Below are positions 62,016 through 64,000 of a stretch of DNA of 64,000 nt, in pieces. The notes beneath the pieces were generated by a model. The model saw only the letters and a list, made by a program, of their open reading frames with translations, ran no database searches and was not told the DNA's origin. A program made the translations under genes and the position numbers. Source of the stretch: Frateuria edaphi (GTDB lineage: Bacteria > Pseudomonadota > Gammaproteobacteria > Xanthomonadales > Rhodanobacteraceae); NCBI RefSeq assembly GCF_021117405.1, contig NZ_CP088251.1, positions 1,984,001-2,048,000 of the forward strand, given 5' to 3'. The stretch's first letter is position 1. Every line of letters begins with the position of its first letter.

Positions 62016-63398
62016 TCACTCGCCGTGGATGCCACCGCGCGTCAGTGCCGTGGGATCGAGCAGCTTCTTCAACTCGTCCTTCGACAGCCCCGTGGTCTCC
62101 AGCGCCACGTCCATGATCGGGCGCTTCTCCTTGTAGGCCTGCTTGGCGGTGGCGGCGCCGTTCTCGTAGCCGATCACCGGGTTGAGCGCGGTGACCAGGA
62201 TCGGGTTCATCGCCAGCGCCTGGTTGACGCGCTCGCGGTTGACCTTGAAGCCGGCGATGGCCTTGTCGGCGAGCAGGCGGCTGACGTTGCCCAGGATGTC
62301 GATCGACTGCAGCAGGTTGTAGGCGATCATCGGCAGCATCACGTTGAGCTGGAAGTTGCCGGACTGGCCACCGACGGTGATTGCCGCATCGTTGCCTATC
62401 ACTTGCGCGGCGACCATGGCGGTGGCTTCCGGGATCACCGGATTGACCTTGCCGGGCATGATCGAGGAGCCCGGCTGCAGCGCGGGAAGTTCGATCTCGG
62501 CAAGGCCGGCCAGGGGACCGGAGTTCATCCAGCGCAGGTCGTTGGCGATCTTCATCAGCGCGACGGCCAGCGTCTTGAGCGCGCCGGAGAGTTCGACCGC
62601 CGCGTCCTGCGAGGCCATGCCTTCGAAGAAGTTCTCGGCAGACTCGAAGCGCACGCCAGTGAGCGTCTTCAGTTCGCGCGCCACCGCCGGGCCGAACGTC
62701 GGATCGGCATTGATGCCGGTGCCGACCGCGGTGCCGCCCTGGGGCAGACGGCGCATGCGCTTGAGCGCATCCTCGATCCGCTCGATGGCCGAACCGATCT
62801 GCGCGGACCAGCCGGAGAGCTCCTGGCCGAAGGTCACCGGCATCGCGTCCATCAGGTGGGTACGGCCGGTCTTTGGCACGTTCTTCAGCTCGCGGGCGCG
62901 CTTGTCGATGGTCTTCTTCAGGTGCCTGAGCGCCGGCACCAGGCGTTCGCTGGTGGCCAGCGTGGCGCTCACGTGGATGGCCGTCGGGATGACGTCGTTG
63001 GAGCTCTGGCCGTAATTGACGTGGTCATTGGGGTGCACCTTCGCGCCGCCCTGCGCGGCGAGGTGGGCGATCACCTCGTTGGCGTTCATGTTGGTGCTGG
63101 TGCCCGAGCCGGTCTGGAACACGTCGATCGGGAATTGGGCGTCGTACCGCCCTTCGGCTACCGCCAGCGCGGCCTTGCGGATCGCCGCGGCCTGTCCCTT
63201 TTTCAGGTGGCCGAGCGCCAGGTTGGCGGCCGCCGCGGCCGCCTTGATCAAGCCCAGCGCGCGGATGAACTCGCGCGGCAGCGCGAGGCCGGAGATCGGG
63301 AAGTTGTCGATCGCGCGCTGGGTCTGCGCGCCGTAGAGCCCGTCGGCGGGGACCTTGAGTTCGCCCATGCTGTCGTGTTCGGTGCGGTAGTCGGCCAT
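62016..63398 (-). CDS. fumC: Fumarate hydratase class II
   Basis: 460 aa, the usual length. Fumarase landmarks: EHDSMGELKVPADGLYGAQT at the N-terminus, FQTGSGTSTNMNANEVIAHL, NYGQSSNDVIPTAIHV, TGRTHLMDAMPVTFGQEL with the catalytic histidine, and the superfamily signature GSSIMPGKVNPVIPEA near residue 317. It interconverts fumarate and malate in the TCA cycle; iron-independent. Divergent from purB, 152 bp apart. Confidence 0.97.
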   Translation of the reverse strand: MADYRTEHDSMGELKVPADGLYGAQTQRAIDNFPISGLALPREFIRALGLIKAAAAAANLALGHLKKGQAAAIRKAALAVAEGRYDAQFPIDVFQTGSGTSTNMNANEVIAHLAAQGGAKVHPNDHVNYGQSSNDVIPTAIHVSATLATSERLVPALRHLKKTIDKRARELKNVPKTGRTHLMDAMPVTFGQELSGWSAQIGSAIERIEDALKRMRRLPQGGTAVGTGINADPTFGPAVARELKTLTGVRFESAENFFEGMASQDAAVELSGALKTLAVALMKIANDLRWMNSGPLAGLAEIELPALQPGSSIMPGKVNPVIPEATAMVAAQVIGNDAAITVGGQSGNFQLNVMLPMIAYNLLQSIDILGNVSRLLADKAIAGFKVNRERVNQALAMNPILVTALNPVIGYENGAATAKQAYKEKRPIMDVALETTGLSKDELKKLLDPTALTRGGIHGE

Positions 63399-63550
63399 GG
63401 CGGGTTCCTGTGCGTAGTCCAAAGGACTATAGATGCGCCCCTGTCGGCCCGATGGCAATGACATGGAGCAAGACGTCGCGCTTGCCGGTGCGGCGTGGTG
63501 TTCGGCGGGATGTAAAATGCCGCGTTTTCCCCTTGCCGGAACCTGCCCCG

Positions 63551-64000
63551 ATGTCCACCCACGCCCTTACCGCCCTGTCGCCGCTGGATGGCCGTTATGC
63601 CGGCAAGGTCGAGACGCTGCGCCCGATCTTCAGCGAATTCGGCCTGATGCACCGGCGCGTGCAGGTGGAAATCGAATGGTTGCTGGCGCTGGCCGCCGAG
63701 GGCGCCATCGTCGAACTGCCGCCCTTCTCCGGCGCCCAGGTCGACCAGCTGCGCGCCATCGCCAATGACTTCAGCGTGGCCGACGGCGAACGCGTGAAGG
63801 CGATCGAGGCGACCACCAATCACGACGTCAAGGCGATCGAGTACTTCATCAAGGAGCGCATCGGCGCTGATCCTGCGCTGGCGCAGGCCAAGGAGTTCGT
63901 GCACTTCGCCTGCACCAGCGAGGACATCAACAACCTGTCCTACGCGCTGATGCTGCGCGATGCGCGCGAGGGCGTGCTGCTGCCGATGTTCGACCGGATC
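63551..64000 (+). CDS. purB: Adenylosuccinate lyase, N-terminal part (runs off the window)
   Basis: The first 150 codons are present. LTALSPLDGRYAGKVETLRP and EATTNHDVKAIEYFIKERIG, followed by FVHFACTSEDINNLSYALML, are diagnostic of the PurB subgroup of the fumarase/aspartase superfamily. The enzyme acts twice in purine biosynthesis, releasing fumarate, which links it to the neighbouring fumC. The catalytic signature lies beyond the window. Confidence 0.96.
   Translation, partial: MSTHALTALSPLDGRYAGKVETLRPIFSEFGLMHRRVQVEIEWLLALAAEGAIVELPPFSGAQVDQLRAIANDFSVADGERVKAIEATTNHDVKAIEYFIKERIGADPALAQAKEFVHFACTSEDINNLSYALMLRDAREGVLLPMFDRI

Noticed and set aside
62001-63461. A 486-codon plus-strand frame over fumC
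   Set aside because: It is antisense to a certain fumarase gene and has shadow composition.

Overview
High-GC (about two-thirds G+C), gene-dense DNA from a free-living or plant/soil-associated gammaproteobacterium. The proteins and the fumC/purB neighbourhood look most like the Xanthomonadales, probably Rhodanobacteraceae (Dyella/Luteibacter/Rhodanobacter type). This placement is inferred from families, not from a marker gene. No rRNA, tRNA, CRISPR array, integrase or transposase was seen. The window starts just before a RIO-type kinase gene and ends inside purB.

0-17 kb: RIO kinase, a KGG-like stress peptide, a Rossmann epimerase-like protein, an M13 peptidase and a small HhH-GPD protein. 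Next comes a minus-strand BlaI-BlaR1-S41 peptidase module with matching TACTAAT-type dyads upstream of blaI and of the peptidase gene. Then a three-gene secreted/membrane operon of unknown role, a DUF6624 protein, a small Cys-tailed protein, a GH36-like alpha-galactosidase, a TAP-like hydrolase, and an ArsR/SRPBCC pair with a perfect operator palindrome.

17-40 kb: GNAT, VOC, alpha/beta hydrolase, Arr rifamycin ADP-ribosyltransferase, a CHASE-PAS-GGDEF-EAL protein, two DUF4386 membrane proteins, HxlR, a diguanylate cyclase, and a surface locus (winged-helix plus Ser/Thr kinase-TPR, an unknown protein, and a 980-aa YadA-type adhesin with a collagen-like tract). Two paralogous secreted beta-helix (pectate-lyase-like) genes at 19.0 and 35.7 kb share a roughly 200-bp upstream leader and the same terminator stem. 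Four genes here (wHTH/kinase, a SnoaL-like gene, a secreted protein, the second DUF4386 gene) are each split by what looks like a one-base change in or beside a short G/C run.

40-55 kb: metabolic genes (PQQ sugar dehydrogenase, ALDH and SDR, each with a divergent LysR gene), an HWE-type histidine kinase and several secreted or small proteins, interspersed with two families of REP-like inverted repeats. At 51.6-54.9 kb the base composition drops sharply over two minus-strand genes, an OLD-type ATPase/TOPRIM nuclease and a DUF4062 (TIR-like) protein. This pair is a candidate acquired anti-phage module and the best candidate here for an undescribed system.

55-64 kb: hutU, a secreted HExxH protein, three tandem paralogous secreted beta-propeller genes (each unit with its own conserved leader; 3' hairpin clear after the first and third), fumC, and divergently the start of purB.
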